64,000 nt of DNA from Ascoidea asiatica (GCA_001600695.1 BCKQ01000016.1:261320-325319); one strand, 5' to 3'. Shown: positions 43,674 through 55,323, counted from the stretch's first letter. Notes: a model not told the origin generated them from the letters alone. Numbers and translations: made by a program.

Positions 43674-45269
43674 ATGTCTGGAGCAGTTGAATTTGAAGGA
43701 ATTTATTTAAATCAATCAAAGGCTCAAGGTCGTATGCGTATAGCAGATTCTGGTCTTGGATGGAAAGCAATTCAAACTAAAAATAATAATGCAAGTAAAG
43801 CACCATTTTTATTAGCAAAAGATCAAATTGTTTCATCATCATGGTCAAGAGGTTCAAGAGGTTGGGAATTAAGATTTCAAACAATTGGTGATGGAGTTAT
43901 AATGTTAGATGGATTTGATCAACAAGATTTTAATAAATTAAAAATTGAATTACAAAGAAATTTTAATATTCAATTAGAACATAAAGAACATTCTTTAAGA
44001 GGTTGGAATTGGGGTAAAACATCATTAATGAGAAATGAATTAATTTTTTCAATAAATAATAAACCTGGATTTGAAATACCTTTTAATGAAATTACAAATT
44101 CTAATTTAACAGGTAAAGCAGAAGTTGCAGTTGAATTAAATGTAAGTAATGAAAAATTAAAAGATAGAACTGGTGATGAATTAGTTGAAATTCGATTTTA
44201 TGTACCAGGTACAGTTGAAAAAGATGATGATAATGATAATAATAATAATAATAATGATAATGAACAAACTCATAGTTCTGGAGATGATGATAATGAAGAA
44301 CAAAGTGCAGCATCAGCATTTTATGAACAATTAAAAGAAAAAGCAGATATTGGACAAGTTGCAGGAGATGCAATTGTTTCATTTTCAGATATATTATTTT
44401 TAACACCAAGAGGTAGATATGATATTGATATGTATCCATCATCATTAAGATTAAGAGGTAAAACTTATGATTATAAAATTCAATATAAACAAATTCAAAG
44501 AATTTTCACATTACCAAAACCAGATGAAATTCATAATATTATGGTATTAAAAATAGATCCACCTTTAAGACAAGGACAAACAAGATATCCATTTTTAATA
44601 ATGCAATTTGCAAGAGATGAAGTTTTAAGTGTTGAATTAAATGTTGATGATGAAGAATTTAATGAGAAATATAAAGATAAATTAGAAAAATCATATGATA
44701 AAAATACACATTTAGTTATTTCTCATTGTTTTAGAGGTTTAACAGGTACTAGAATAACAGTTCCAGGTACATTTAGTTCAAAATTAATGCAAAGTGCTGT
44801 AAGTTGTTCATTAAAAGCAAGTGAAGGACATTTATATTTATTAGATAAATGTTTTTTATTTGTCACCAAACCAACAGTTTATATACCATATTCAGATGTT
44901 TCAAATGTAATTTTATCAAGATTAGGTAAAAGTGCAAGAACTTTTGATTTAGAAATAAATTTAAGAAATTCATCAATATCTCATATGTTTTCAAATATTT
45001 CAAAAGAAGAACAAAATTTTATAGAAAATTATTTAAAAGAAAAAAATGTACGAATTAAAAATGATGAAAAAGAAGGTCAAGATATTTTAGCTACAGCTTT
45101 AGATTCAGATGGTGATGAAGATATGGATAGTTCAGAAGATGAAGATTTTAGTGGAGGTAGTTCTGGAGAATCTGATGTTGCAGAAGAATTTGATTCAGGT
45201 CATGAATCCTCAGGTAGTGATTCTTCTGATAGTTCTAAGAAGCCAGTTAAAAAGAAACAAAAGAAATAA
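43674..45269 (+). CDS. POB3: FACT histone chaperone subunit
   Basis: Pob3 pairs with Spt16 as FACT, which reorganises nucleosomes in replication and transcription. The N-terminal dimerisation/PH block (VEFEGIYLNQSKAQGRMRIADSGLGWK) is intact. The SSRP1 PH domain (SWSRGSRGWELRFQTIGDG, HSLRGWNWGKTSLMRNELIF) and the middle domain (FLTPRGRYDIDMYPSSLRLRGKTYDYKI, VISHCFRGLTGTRITVPG) are also intact. The acidic C-terminus (DSDGDEDMDSSEDEDFSGG) ends in KKPVKKKQKK, and there is no HMG box, as in yeasts. It has 531 residues against 552 in S. cerevisiae. An Asn/Asp run interrupts the N-terminal half at about residue 185. Confidence 0.97.
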   Translation: MSGAVEFEGIYLNQSKAQGRMRIADSGLGWKAIQTKNNNASKAPFLLAKDQIVSSSWSRGSRGWELRFQTIGDGVIMLDGFDQQDFNKLKIELQRNFNIQLEHKEHSLRGWNWGKTSLMRNELIFSINNKPGFEIPFNEITNSNLTGKAEVAVELNVSNEKLKDRTGDELVEIRFYVPGTVEKDDDNDNNNNNNDNEQTHSSGDDDNEEQSAASAFYEQLKEKADIGQVAGDAIVSFSDILFLTPRGRYDIDMYPSSLRLRGKTYDYKIQYKQIQRIFTLPKPDEIHNIMVLKIDPPLRQGQTRYPFLIMQFARDEVLSVELNVDDEEFNEKYKDKLEKSYDKNTHLVISHCFRGLTGTRITVPGTFSSKLMQSAVSCSLKASEGHLYLLDKCFLFVTKPTVYIPYSDVSNVILSRLGKSARTFDLEINLRNSSISHMFSNISKEEQNFIENYLKEKNVRIKNDEKEGQDILATALDSDGDEDMDSSEDEDFSGGSSGESDVAEEFDSGHESSGSDSSDSSKKPVKKKQKK

Positions 45270-46035
45270 AAAGAATAATCATATAATGTTCATATAATGT
45301 TCATATAATAATCATATAATAATCATAATACAGTATATTTTCAATATCTACAGTATATCAATACACACAATAAGTATTTACAACAAACCGAGGCCAGTGT
45401 TACGGGAGCCCTTGAGATGCCGGCCTGTTGCAGATCAGGAAGTTGGTTACGTAAGCGCACAGGCGGCTGTAACAGGCAAGAAGAAAACAAGAAGAAAACA
45501 GATCTTTTGGGTTGGCGTCTAAAAGAGGAAAATGTAAACAACCACAACTCATAAGAGAACTGAGTACGGAAGGAGCTGCAGGAAACAATAAAAAATGTAT
45601 CTTTAAAAACCAACTTCAACTTCAACTTCAACTTCAACTTCAATTCTAACAACAGAAGTTAAAGAAAGAAGAAGAGGAAGAAGAAGAAAAATAAGAATAA
45701 GAATAAGAATAAGAAAGATTTATAATCATCTTTAAACCATTTATTCTATTCAGATCAACTTATTAAAGTCCTTTGATTCCTCCTGAATTCTTCTTCATTC
45801 CAATAAGTTTATTCAATCATTGCAGATTCTAAAAATATTAATACTCACTCAAACAATCTTTTAACAAACTTCTAACTAAATCAAATATATACTCCATTTC
45901 TTTAATTTATATCCAAATCACATTTCTAAATCATTCATATATATACACTTTCCCATTAATCTCAAATTCATTTTATATTATCTCAATAAAATAAATCAAT
46001 CAATCAATCAATGGACATATCTTAAATACTTTAGA
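45270..46035. other. POB3 3' flank and GC-rich hairpin island
   Basis: CATATAATGTT-type repeats follow POB3 (about 45280-45325). A GC-rich island at about 45388-45560 can form an 11-bp helix (45423-45433 with 45467-45477, one G-T wobble). The alternative is AGGCC/GGCCT (45391-45395 with 45422-45426). A CAACTT array lies at about 45611-45644. The rest is an AT-rich promoter. No CDS is supported. Confidence 0.5.
45388..45480. ncRNA. Candidate structured element (weak)
   Basis: The 11-bp helix GCCTGTTGCAG/CTGTAACAGGC encloses a 33-base loop and stands out by GC content from its surroundings. No known RNA family was recognised. It may equally be a promoter element, and the transcribed strand cannot be told. 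Confidence 0.2.
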
Positions 46036-46866
46036 ATGCCAAATTTAAATACTTTATCAAACTTATATAAAACAAACTCTTTAGAAAATTTAAATCCTAT
46101 AAAATCAATAATGAATAACTTATCCAATAACTCTTTAAATCAATCAAATAATCAAAATTATTCAATAATTAATACCAGCGTTAGTTTTCAAAATCAAGAT
46201 ATGGATTCTATCAATAATAGTAATATTGATATTGATAATGATAATGATAATGACAATGACAACGACAACAGTAATGATGATAAAAATTATGAAATTATAA
46301 ATACATCTAAATTAGATCCAAATAATGATAATGATTTAAATATAGATTTAAAAACTCAAGAATTAATTAATCAAATTTATCTTAATTATAAAACAAGTAA
46401 TGAAAATATGAATTCAAATATAATACATAAAGATTCTCCAAGAGAATCAATAATTTCATCTTCAACAAGAAATACAAATTTATCTCATCATTCAAATCAA
46501 TCTCATAATTCAAATAATTCAAATGCTACAACTCAAGCTTCATCTTTAAATTTTCATTTAAATTCAAATATAATCAATTCAACTTTAAATAATTTAAATA
46601 TTATAAATACCAATAATAATAATAATAATAATAATATAAATAGTATCAATACCAATAATAATTCAAAACATTTAAATAGTAATATATCTAATCATATCAT
46701 TCATAATTCTTCTTTTTCTAATTCAAGTATAGATTCAAATAATAAACTTATAAAAGATAATAATGATAACGAAAATGATAATGATAAAAATTCTTCTTAT
46801 TTAGATAATCATTTTACTTCTTCAACTTTCAATTTTGTAATTAAAAATAATAATATTAATAATAGT

Positions 46867-46909
<43 letters not shown>

Positions 46910-49761
46910 TAAATAATGATTTAAATAATAAACAAAGTAATAATAATTTTTCTTTAAATTCTTTTTCTAATTCTTTAAATTCTATTCAAAAAGATGATTC
47001 TATCAATAATCAAAATGATAATGATTTATCTTTTGGTATGTTATCAATGTCTTCAAATTTAAAATCTCAAAATTCAATCTCAATCTCAAATTCAAATTCA
47101 ATTAATAATATTCCTTCAAATATTCAAATTATTTCAAATAATATTCAATCTATTAATAATTCTAATTCTAATTCTTATATTCATCATAATTATTCTTATC
47201 TTAATCATCCTTCAAAATCTCAATTATCTTTAAACTCAACTAATAATAATAATAATAATAATATACCTAGAGATAAATCAATAATTTCAATTTCAAATAA
47301 ATCTCAAATATCTGAAAGACCTTTATTCAATAATAATATAAATGATCATAATAATTCAAATAATATTAATAATAATACTAATATTAATCACAATAATAAT
47401 TTTAATTTTTCAAGTAATTCAAATCTTTCAATAGCTAATTTGAATAATAATTATTATTATAATGATGATATTAATTCTCAAAATATTATTGATGATGAAC
47501 TGTTATATATTACCAGATCTAGATCAAGATCAAGATCAATATCAATTTCCAGATCAAGATCAAGATCTCATTCAATTTCAAAATCAATTAATTATTCTTC
47601 AAATAGATCTTTATCAAACTCAAGATCAAAATCAAGATTAATTCCAATTGAAAATAATTTAAACATTCAAAATACAATCTCTTCTTTTTCCAATACCAAT
47701 GTAAATACGAATAGCAATACCAATGGTAATTCTAAAAATTTATTCTCAATTTCAGATAATTCTCACCAAAACACTATTACAAATTCAAATAATACTCCAA
47801 TTCCAATCACAAATAAAGGTAATATTACCTCAATTTCTACAATAACTCCTTCTTCAAATATATTAAATAATGAAATCAAACAATCTTCAACTACAAGTTA
47901 TTTAGCTCAATTAATTGAAGATTCTTTCAATAATACAAATTTTATTCCTGAAAGTGATTCGAATAATAACTTGAATATGTTTAATTCAATCATTTCAAAT
48001 AATAATAATATAACTACCTCAAGCTCGATAAATAATGTTACTAATTTATATGCAATTCTGGAAGAATCTTCAGTTAAAAATTCTTCTGATATAAATAAAA
48101 AATTATCCTCTCCAAATTCAAAAAAATCTTTTACTTCTCCATGCTTACCATTAAATTATTCTCCTAAAAAAAATTCTCCAATTAAAGAGAGATTATCTTC
48201 ATTGAGAGATAAAGTTAAAATTAATAAAAGATCAGCTCAAGATCATAGTGATGCAATTAAACTATTTAATTTATCTTCAAAATCTAAAGAAAGTTTAAAC
48301 ATGAGTAATATTTTCAATATTAATAAATCAAAAGAAAGTGTTTTACATTCTCCTTTAATAGCTAAAAGAAATTCAAAGAAATTCAATCTTGATGATGATG
48401 ATGATAATAATAATAATGAATTCAAAAGCAACTTTAATGAAAAAATTAATAAAGTTATTGATGATAGTGAACAGAATAATACTATTGTTAGACATGGTTA
48501 TTCTTTATCTGGTAGCAAATCTGAAGGAAATTGTTTAAACTTATTACTGGATGATTTAACTGATTTACACATCATTGATGAAAATTCTGGAGAGCATGAA
48601 TATCAAATTATTAATGACAGAAAAAACATTATTCAATTAACAGACAATTCAAGTACTGTTAAAAAAACTAAATCACCTAATATTAATAAGGTTTCAAGTG
48701 CTAAAAAAAGTCCAAAGAAAAGTCCTAAGAAATATAAGAATAATGGTAGACTTTCGTTGCCGGGAAATGATGAAATTTTAAATTTCAAGAAGAAAAATAG
48801 TGTTAGATTTATAAGTACCGATACTATAGTTTATGAAGATAATAGTAAAGTTCATTCTCCTAATACTAGTAAAATATATGCATCACCTAAAAGAGTTGTT
48901 TCCAAACAACTTAATAAAAAGTTGAAGAAAAAACCTTCAATTTTATCAATTTTTGGAAGTAGATCAAATAATAATGAAAAACCAAATGTTTTATTAAAGA
49001 ACTTGAATAATGATTTTGAATATTATGAACCAACAAGAGTTAGATTACCTTCAAGAGTTTACAGAAAATCAGGTAAAGTATTAATTTCTGCTCAACAACA
49101 GTCTATAAATGAAATGGAAAAGGAAAAGAAAAATGAAGATACTATTAAACTTAAAACAAAGAAAACTACTCATAGACATGTATCATTATTTGATAAACAT
49201 TCGAATCATGAGGAGAAACATAAAGTTAGAAAAAGTAATGGTAGATATTCTGATCAAAAAGAATTAGAAGCTTTATATTTGGGTGGTACAGATGGATTAG
49301 ATAGTACAATTTATGATACTAGTTACTTGATTATGGATGAATCATTTATGAAAAAAAGTGGTAGTACAAAATCCATTCAAAGTTTATTAAAACTTAAGAA
49401 AAATTTCTTGCCTAATTCATTTTCAGTTAAATCTATTGATAGAATCTTTAATAGTGTTGATAAAGATAGAAATAATTCTAGTGGTATAATTAAAAGTTTA
49501 AGCTCCAAATCAATTCATTCACCATTACATAAAGCTGCAACAGGTAACAAAAATGACTCAATAAGAAAATTTTCCAACAGTTTAAATCATATTAAACATC
49601 TTCAACCTCATTTAGTTTATGATAAAGAAACCTCAGAATCTAAAGCCATTGCTGAAATTGAAGAAGAAGAAAGAAAGAATAAAGGCTTAGATAAGAAAAA
49701 AAATAAATCCAAATTTTCAAGAGCAATGTCTTTCTTACATAAAAAATTAGCAAAAGCTTAG
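46036..49761 (+). CDS. Large Asn/Ser-rich protein, function not recognised
   Basis: I do not recognise this 1241-residue protein. The first 650 residues are almost entirely low-complexity Asn/Ser with poly-Asn runs. They include an RS-like tract at about residues 490-540 (SRSRSRSISISRSRSRS), a possible SR-kinase target. The C-terminal half is more complex. It has SPLIAKRNSKKF, SAKKSPKKSPKK, then KKNSVRFISTDTIVYEDN, which resembles a PP1-docking VxF context. RVRLPSRVYRKSGKVLIS and a repeated basic tail (KSIQSLLKLKK, FSRAMSFLHKKLAKA) follow. Many S-P sites suggest Cdk control. No membrane segment or enzyme domain is seen. A cortical or neck scaffold would fit but is only a guess. Confidence 0.85.
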
Positions 49762-51169
49762 TTTACTTCTATTGTATATATCAAATTAGCTAATTTCAAT
49801 TTGAGCTTATGAATTTTCCTCATTCCTAAAATATCATTTTATTTACTTGCTCCTTATTTCTACTTCGTTATTCCTAATTCCCTATTCCTAAACCCTTATT
49901 CCTAATTCTTTATTATCCTATATCATATTTTATACCGTTACAGTATCCCAATTTTGAATTCTTTTATTTCTTTCATCTCAATTAGTGCCCATGATTTTAC
50001 TTTATTCCTTCATTTAAGTTTTTTTTTTCTTTACAGATCTAATATCTCCGGTTAATAAACTGCAATCAGTTGCTTTCAAATTATTATTTTTTTTGTTAAT
50101 TTTATTATCTATTAATGTTCATGTCAATGTTTATGACAATCCTACTATTTGACTAATAGTTACAATACTCTTCCTTTTCTTTTTGTTTCAAGCTTTTTTT
50201 TCAATTTTTGGTAAGAAAGATAGAATAAATAAATTTTTATTATTTTTGTTTTTTGCAATATAAAAAATGGCTTTATACTTTGCAAAATTTTATAGAAATA
50301 TTCGTGTTTATGATTATCCCAAGTATTCCAAATAATGAATTGGTCATTTCAAATTTCTAGTTCACAAAGATATCTACTTTATGGATATATGAATAAATTT
50401 TAAAGTCAAATCAGAAAATATATTCCAATTATTTCATTTATTTACTGTGTTTTGGTTAATAAAACTTCTCGGGTTTGTTTTAGTTTTCAAATTTCTTTCG
50501 CTTACATATCCCTTATTTAATTTTGCTGCTTTTTTATTTATTTGTTTTTACTTTATATAATGAATATTATTTTTACCATTTTTCTCATGTTTTGTTTTAC
50601 TTTTACTTTTTTTTGGCTTTTGTGTCATATTTACAGAACCGTTCTAAAATTTAGGTCTCACCATTATAAATTTAGATCCTATTATTCTAAACTTTAAAAT
50701 AAAAGATTAACTTTGGAAACCAAAATATTTAACTATGTAGCACACGTGAATATCATTAGGGCTTTATTTAATTTTTTTTATTTATGTCAGTTATGAGACT
50801 GCAATTAAAAATACTTTGAAATCTCAAGCAACGCAATTTAATTTTTTTTTTTTAAGGCTGCGGCACGTGAATACTTTATACAATTTCCGGATTGTTGATT
50901 TAATAAACCAACAACGGATATTCTTCAATACCTTAGTTGATATTATCGAAGGTTGCACCCACAGTTGTGAAATAGTACACCTGCTAGTAAAAGGATAGTG
51001 AAATATAGATGAGAATATATTAAAATTTTAGAAAGATATTAGAATTAGAAAAAAGATATTGAAATTCAATAAACAAGATTAAATAAGAGTTATTTATTAT
51101 AAAATTAATAGAGTAACCTTTAAATATCCTATCCTCAAGTATATATCAAATTATAATTAAAGAGTCGAA
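49762..51169. promoter_or_regulatory. 1.4-kb region upstream of RPP0
   Basis: The left 900 bp is AT-rich 3' flank without coding signal. The RPP0 promoter carries CACGTG at 50743-50748, TTAGGG at 50756-50761 and a second CACGTG at 50874-50879. These match Cbf1- and Tbf1-type sites, which drive ribosomal protein genes in several non-Saccharomyces yeasts. Confidence 0.6.
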
Positions 51170-52111
51170 ATGGGAGGCACTCGTCAACAAAAAGAAGCTT
51201 ACTTCACCAAATTACGTGAATATTTAGAAGAATATAAATCCATTTTTGTTGTTGGTGTTGATAATGTTTCATCACAACAAATGCATGAGATTAGAAAATC
51301 TTTACGTGGTAAAGGTGTAGTTCTTATGGGTAAAAATACTATGGTTAGAAGAGCTATTAGAGGTCTGTTACATGAATTACCAGATTTTGAAAAATTATTA
51401 CCTCATGTTAAAGGTAATGTTGGATTTATTTTTACAAATGAAGATTTAATTGAAACAAGAGATTTAGTTTTAGCAAATAAAATCCAAGCACCTGCAAGAG
51501 CTGGTGCATTTTCAGAAAATGATATTTTTATTCCAGCTATTAATACTGGTATGGAACCAGGTAAAACATCATTTTTTCAAGCTTTAGGTGTACCAACCAA
51601 AATTACTAGAGGTACAATTGAAATTACAACTGAAGTTAAAGTTGTTGAAGGTGGTAAAAAAGTTGGACCATCAGAAGCATCATTATTAAATTTATTAAAT
51701 ATTTCACCATTTACATATGGTATGAGTATTGTTCAAGTTTATAATCAAGGACAAGTTTTTCCATCTTCAGTTTTAGATATTACAGATGATGAATTATTAG
51801 AACAATTTATTAAAGCAATTTCTGTTGTTACAAAAATTTCATTAGCAATTAATTATCCAACATTACCATCAGTTGGACATTCAATTGTTAATTATTATAA
51901 GAATATTTTAGCAGTTTCAATTGCAACTGAATATACATTTGAAGGATCAGAAAAATTAAAGGATATGTTAGCAAATCCAGAAGCTTATGCAGCAGCAGCC
52001 CCAGTTGAATCAGAAAGTAAATCTGAAGAAACTAAAGAAGATGCTGAAGAAGAAGCTGAAGAAGATGAAGATTCTGAAGATGATGATATGGGATTTGGAT
52101 TATTTGATTAA
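51170..52111 (+). CDS. RPP0: Ribosomal stalk protein P0 (uL10)
   Basis: P0 anchors the P1/P2 dimers to the 60S GTPase centre. The 313 residues match P0 throughout: [63 protein letters not shown] and [17 protein letters not shown]. It ends in the shared stalk tail [14 protein letters not shown]. Length equals S. cerevisiae P0 (312). One rare in-frame CTG codon occurs at residue 66 (RGLLHEL), at a variable position of the family. Confidence 0.98.
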   Translation: MGGTRQQKEAYFTKLREYLEEYKSIFVVGVDNVSSQQMHEIRKSLRGKGVVLMGKNTMVRRAIRGLLHELPDFEKLLPHVKGNVGFIFTNEDLIETRDLVLANKIQAPARAGAFSENDIFIPAINTGMEPGKTSFFQALGVPTKITRGTIEITTEVKVVEGGKKVGPSEASLLNLLNISPFTYGMSIVQVYNQGQVFPSSVLDITDDELLEQFIKAISVVTKISLAINYPTLPSVGHSIVNYYKNILAVSIATEYTFEGSEKLKDMLANPEAYAAAAPVESESKSEETKEDAEEEAEEDEDSEDDDMGFGLFD

Positions 52112-52527
52112 GTTTAATTTAATTAGTTATATAATTATCAATAAATATTTATCTAGATTTATTTATTTAAATATTTACTTAATAAATATCTTATTTTCGA
52201 TATAATATAATTCATTGATATCTTGATATTATACATAAGAATAATAGAGTTAATTTAATAAAATAAAATTACAATAAAAGATTAATTTTTTTTATATACA
52301 ATGAGTCATTCAATTAAGACTATAAAGATATATATAAATAATATATGATTTTTTTTGATAATTTTTAAAATTTTTTTTTTTTTTAAAAAGTAGGTAAACC
52401 ATTCCAGTGATTAAAACTTTGATAATAATAAAGATAAAGATAAAGATAAAAAGATAAAGATAAAAATGTAAATGTACAATAATAAATTAATGAATTAAAT
52501 AAAAAAGTTAAGAAATATTAAGAAATA
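52112..52527. other. Intergenic RPP0/ILV5, convergent
   Basis: This is the AT-rich 3' flank of two genes, with an AAGATA array at about 52430-52465 and a poly-T near 52373-52384. No gene is seen. A TGAGTCA at 52302-52308 lies between 3' ends and is probably incidental. Confidence 0.6.
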
Positions 52528-53754
52528 TTAATTATTTTCTGGACGTAATTTTCTAACTTCTTTACCAACTTTCCAAATTTCCATATCTCTAATAATTTGT
52601 AATTCTTTTTCTAATTTAATTCTATAATCAGGTTGAGAATTAAAATCTAAAGATCTTTTAGTTTCTTTACCAGTTTTTACAGAAGAATATAATTCTTCAA
52701 AAACTGGTTTTAAAGCATTTTTAAATTTTGGATACCAATCTAAAGCACCTCTTCTTGCAGTTGTTGAACAAGCATCATACATATAATCCATACCATTTTT
52801 ACCAATTAAAGGATATAAAGATTGAGTTGCTTCTTCTACAGTTTCATTAAAAGCTTCAGAAGGAGTATGACCATTTTCTCTTAAAACATCATATTGAGCT
52901 AAAAACATACCATGAATACCACCCATAAGACAACCTCTTTCACCATAAAGATCAGAATTTACTTCTCTTTCAAAAGTTGTTTTATAAACATAACCAGAAC
53001 CAATAGCAATTGATAAAGCTAAAGCTTTTTCTTCAGCTTTACCAGAAATATCATTCCAAATTGCAAAAGAAGAATTAATACCTCTACCTTCTTTAAATAA
53101 AGATCTTACAGTTCTTCCAGAACCTTTTGGAGCAACTAAAATTACATCAATATTATTTGGTGGTATAACACCTGTTAATTTATTAAAAACAGGTGAAAAA
53201 CCATGTGAGAAATATAAAGTTTTATCATTTGTTAATAATGGTTTAATAGTTGACCAAGTTTCAGATTGAGCAGCATCAGATAATAAATTCATAATATAAT
53301 TACCTTTTTTAATTGCATTATTAATTGAAAATAAATTTTTACCAGGAATCCAACCATCTTGTAAAGCAGATTTCCAAGATGAACCATTTTCTCTTACACC
53401 AATTATTACATTTAAACCATTATCTCTTAAATTTAAACCTTGACCATAACCTTGAGAACCATAACCAATTAAAGTTAAAGTATCATTTTTAAAATAATTT
53501 AATAATTTTTCTCTTGGCCAATCAGCTCTTTCATGTACAATTTCTTCAGTACCACCAAAAGAAATAGTTTTAATATTTCTTGAAAATTGAAAATTTAAAT
53601 TATTTTTTTTTATAATTGAATTTGAATTTGAAATTGAATTTGAATTTGAATTTGAATTAATTGAAGATGATAAAATTGATAAAGATCTTTTTGAAATTAA
53701 ATTTTTTGAAGAAACTTTAGATAAGTTAATTGAAGCTAATCTTAAAGAGGACAT
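52528..53754 (-). CDS. ILV5: Acetohydroxyacid reductoisomerase, mitochondrial
   Basis: This NADPH- and Mg-dependent enzyme catalyses the second common step of Val/Ile/Leu synthesis in the mitochondrial matrix. In yeast Ilv5 also maintains mtDNA. A Ser/Arg-rich presequence with poly-Ser/Asn spans about 70 residues. The NADPH fold follows (LTLIGYGSQGYGQGLNLRDNG), then PKGSGRTVRSLFKEGRG. The knotted domain has metal-binding residues in EVNSDLYGERGCLMGGIHGMFLAQYD and EAFNETVEEATQSLYPLI. It has 408 residues against 395 in S. cerevisiae. A TGAGTCA Gcn4-type site lies 187 bp upstream of its ATG, fitting general amino-acid control. Confidence 0.97.
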   Translation of the reverse strand: MSSLRLASINLSKVSSKNLISKRSLSILSSSINSNSNSNSISNSNSIIKKNNLNFQFSRNIKTISFGGTEEIVHERADWPREKLLNYFKNDTLTLIGYGSQGYGQGLNLRDNGLNVIIGVRENGSSWKSALQDGWIPGKNLFSINNAIKKGNYIMNLLSDAAQSETWSTIKPLLTNDKTLYFSHGFSPVFNKLTGVIPPNNIDVILVAPKGSGRTVRSLFKEGRGINSSFAIWNDISGKAEEKALALSIAIGSGYVYKTTFEREVNSDLYGERGCLMGGIHGMFLAQYDVLRENGHTPSEAFNETVEEATQSLYPLIGKNGMDYMYDACSTTARRGALDWYPKFKNALKPVFEELYSSVKTGKETKRSLDFNSQPDYRIKLEKELQIIRDMEIWKVGKEVRKLRPENN

Positions 53755-54420
53755 TTTGGAAATAAATTAAGATATTAATTAATAATATTAATGATAATAA
53801 TTAAAAGTGTATATGAGTGAAGTGAATAAATAATAATGGGTTGAAAATAATAAAAAGAATTGAAAGGTGGATATTAAAATTAAGGAGAAATTAAGTAGTT
53901 TTTATATTAATAAGGTTAATTGAAGTAGAATTAAATGAGATGAGTCAATGAAAAATTGAAATTAATGCAATTGAGAAAAGAATATGAGAAGTGAAAAATT
54001 GAGATTGTAACGGTAACAGAGAGCAGCATCGAAGATTTGGAGATTTGGAGATTTGGAGATTTAAGAGAATAAACAAGGAGAGGACACGTGATGCAGCACC
54101 GGTTAAGGAGAAACAAGAAGAAGAAGACGAGGAAGAGAGAAGAGAAGAGAGAGAAGAGAGTAGAGAAGACAGACTGAGGGACGGGAGAGAGAAGAGAGAG
54201 ACCGGTGCAGGAGACTGGAGGGAGACAGAGACAGACAGAGACCAGTTCAGCGGGACTCCTGCTTCTCTGTCACTTATCTCTTATCACTCACTTATCTCAT
54301 TGCAGTCAATTGGTACTATTATTACTTAGATGCTATGTTATAATAATAATCAATGTAATCAATCATAACTACTCAATTACAAACAATATAAATATAATAA
54401 TATATCACCATAGATTAACA
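53755..54420. promoter_or_regulatory. Divergent ILV5/DDP1-like promoter
   Basis: TGAGTCA lies at 53941-53947 on the ILV5 side. GGAGATTT is repeated three times at about 54039-54062. A CACGTG lies at 54085-54090. A purine-rich, GC-richer island (GAGAGAAGA-type) runs to about 54260 on the DDP1-like side. Confidence 0.6.
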
Positions 54421-55080
54421 ATGGTGACTATGGTGACTATGGAGGATAAACCAGAAACTGCAAGAACTGGTAGAGATACTCAGTATTTCAATCCACTAAC
54501 TGGAGCAAGAGTAGTTGCAGGTTGTGTGGTGTTGAATAGTGAAAGAGATAAAGTATTAATGATCACTGCAACAAAGAATATAAATAGGTGGATATTACCT
54601 AAAGGTGGTGTTGAAATTGATGAAGTAGATACAATCACTGATTCAAGTAATTTAAATAATTTAAATAATTTAAATAATTTAAATAATTTAAATTTTGAAA
54701 AATCTGCAAAAAGAGAAACTTGGGAAGAAGCTGGAGTTATTGGTAATATAGATAAATATCTTGGTGTTATATATGTTGATAAAAAAGATGAAAGAATTTC
54801 AAATGATAATAATAATAATAATAATAATAATCAAATATTTATAACTAATTCCAATGATAAAAATTTTAATCTTGATTTAATTTTAAATAATAATATTATA
54901 CCAAAAACTGAATATCATTTATATCAATTAATTGCAATAAATTTATTAAATAAATTTCCTGAATCAAATAAAAGAAAAAGAAAATGGTGTGATTATAAAA
55001 CTGCAATTTATGAATTAAATAAATCAAAAAGATTAGAATTAATTAAAGCTTTAAATTTATCTCAAATTAAAAAAGATTAA
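54421..55080 (+). CDS. DDP1: Diphosphoinositol/diadenosine polyphosphate hydrolase, Nudix
   Basis: Ddp1-type Nudix enzymes hydrolyse diphosphoinositol polyphosphates, diadenosine polyphosphates and polyphosphate. I choose the ATG at 54421 (219 residues). A tandem ATGGTGACT gives further ATGs at 54430 and 54439, and the frame runs open to 54205. The start of the Nudix box, LPKGGVEIDE (Gly62 to Glu68), and its catalytic end, RETWEEAGV (from Arg98), are intact. They are separated by 29 residues rather than the usual 7-8 because a (LNN)n repeat is inserted. A second Asn run follows at about residue 131. The ending PESNKRKRKWCDYKTAIYEL matches Ddp1. Confidence 0.9.
   Translation: MVTMVTMEDKPETARTGRDTQYFNPLTGARVVAGCVVLNSERDKVLMITATKNINRWILPKGGVEIDEVDTITDSSNLNNLNNLNNLNNLNFEKSAKRETWEEAGVIGNIDKYLGVIYVDKKDERISNDNNNNNNNNQIFITNSNDKNFNLDLILNNNIIPKTEYHLYQLIAINLLNKFPESNKRKRKWCDYKTAIYELNKSKRLELIKALNLSQIKKD
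54648..54695 (+). repeat. AATTTAAAT 9-bp array inside the Nudix box
   Basis: About five copies of a 9-bp unit encode LNN repeats between the two halves of the Nudix signature of the DDP1-like gene. Confidence 0.85.
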
Positions 55081-55323
55081 CATATATAAACATATATATA
55101 AACATATATATAAACATATAAGTATTATAAATCCACTTTATCGGGTCTTCTTCTATAAATATCTACCTCTTCTATTACCCGTGCCACGCAACATTCAACC
55201 TTCTGAAAACTTTCTCTTTTCTCTTTACCACCTATAAATTATATTTCTCTTCTCTTTTTCTTCTCTTTCTTAATAACTAAAGAACTAAAGAACTAAAGAA
55301 AAAGAACTAAATACATTACTAAA

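Noticed and set aside
44101-44445. 114-codon minus-strand frame inside POB3
   Set aside because: It is the antisense shadow of a conserved gene.
51365-51367. Evidence for CUG reassignment
   Set aside because: In-frame CTG codons are too rare and fall at variable positions, so Leu, Ser or Ala decoding cannot be decided here.
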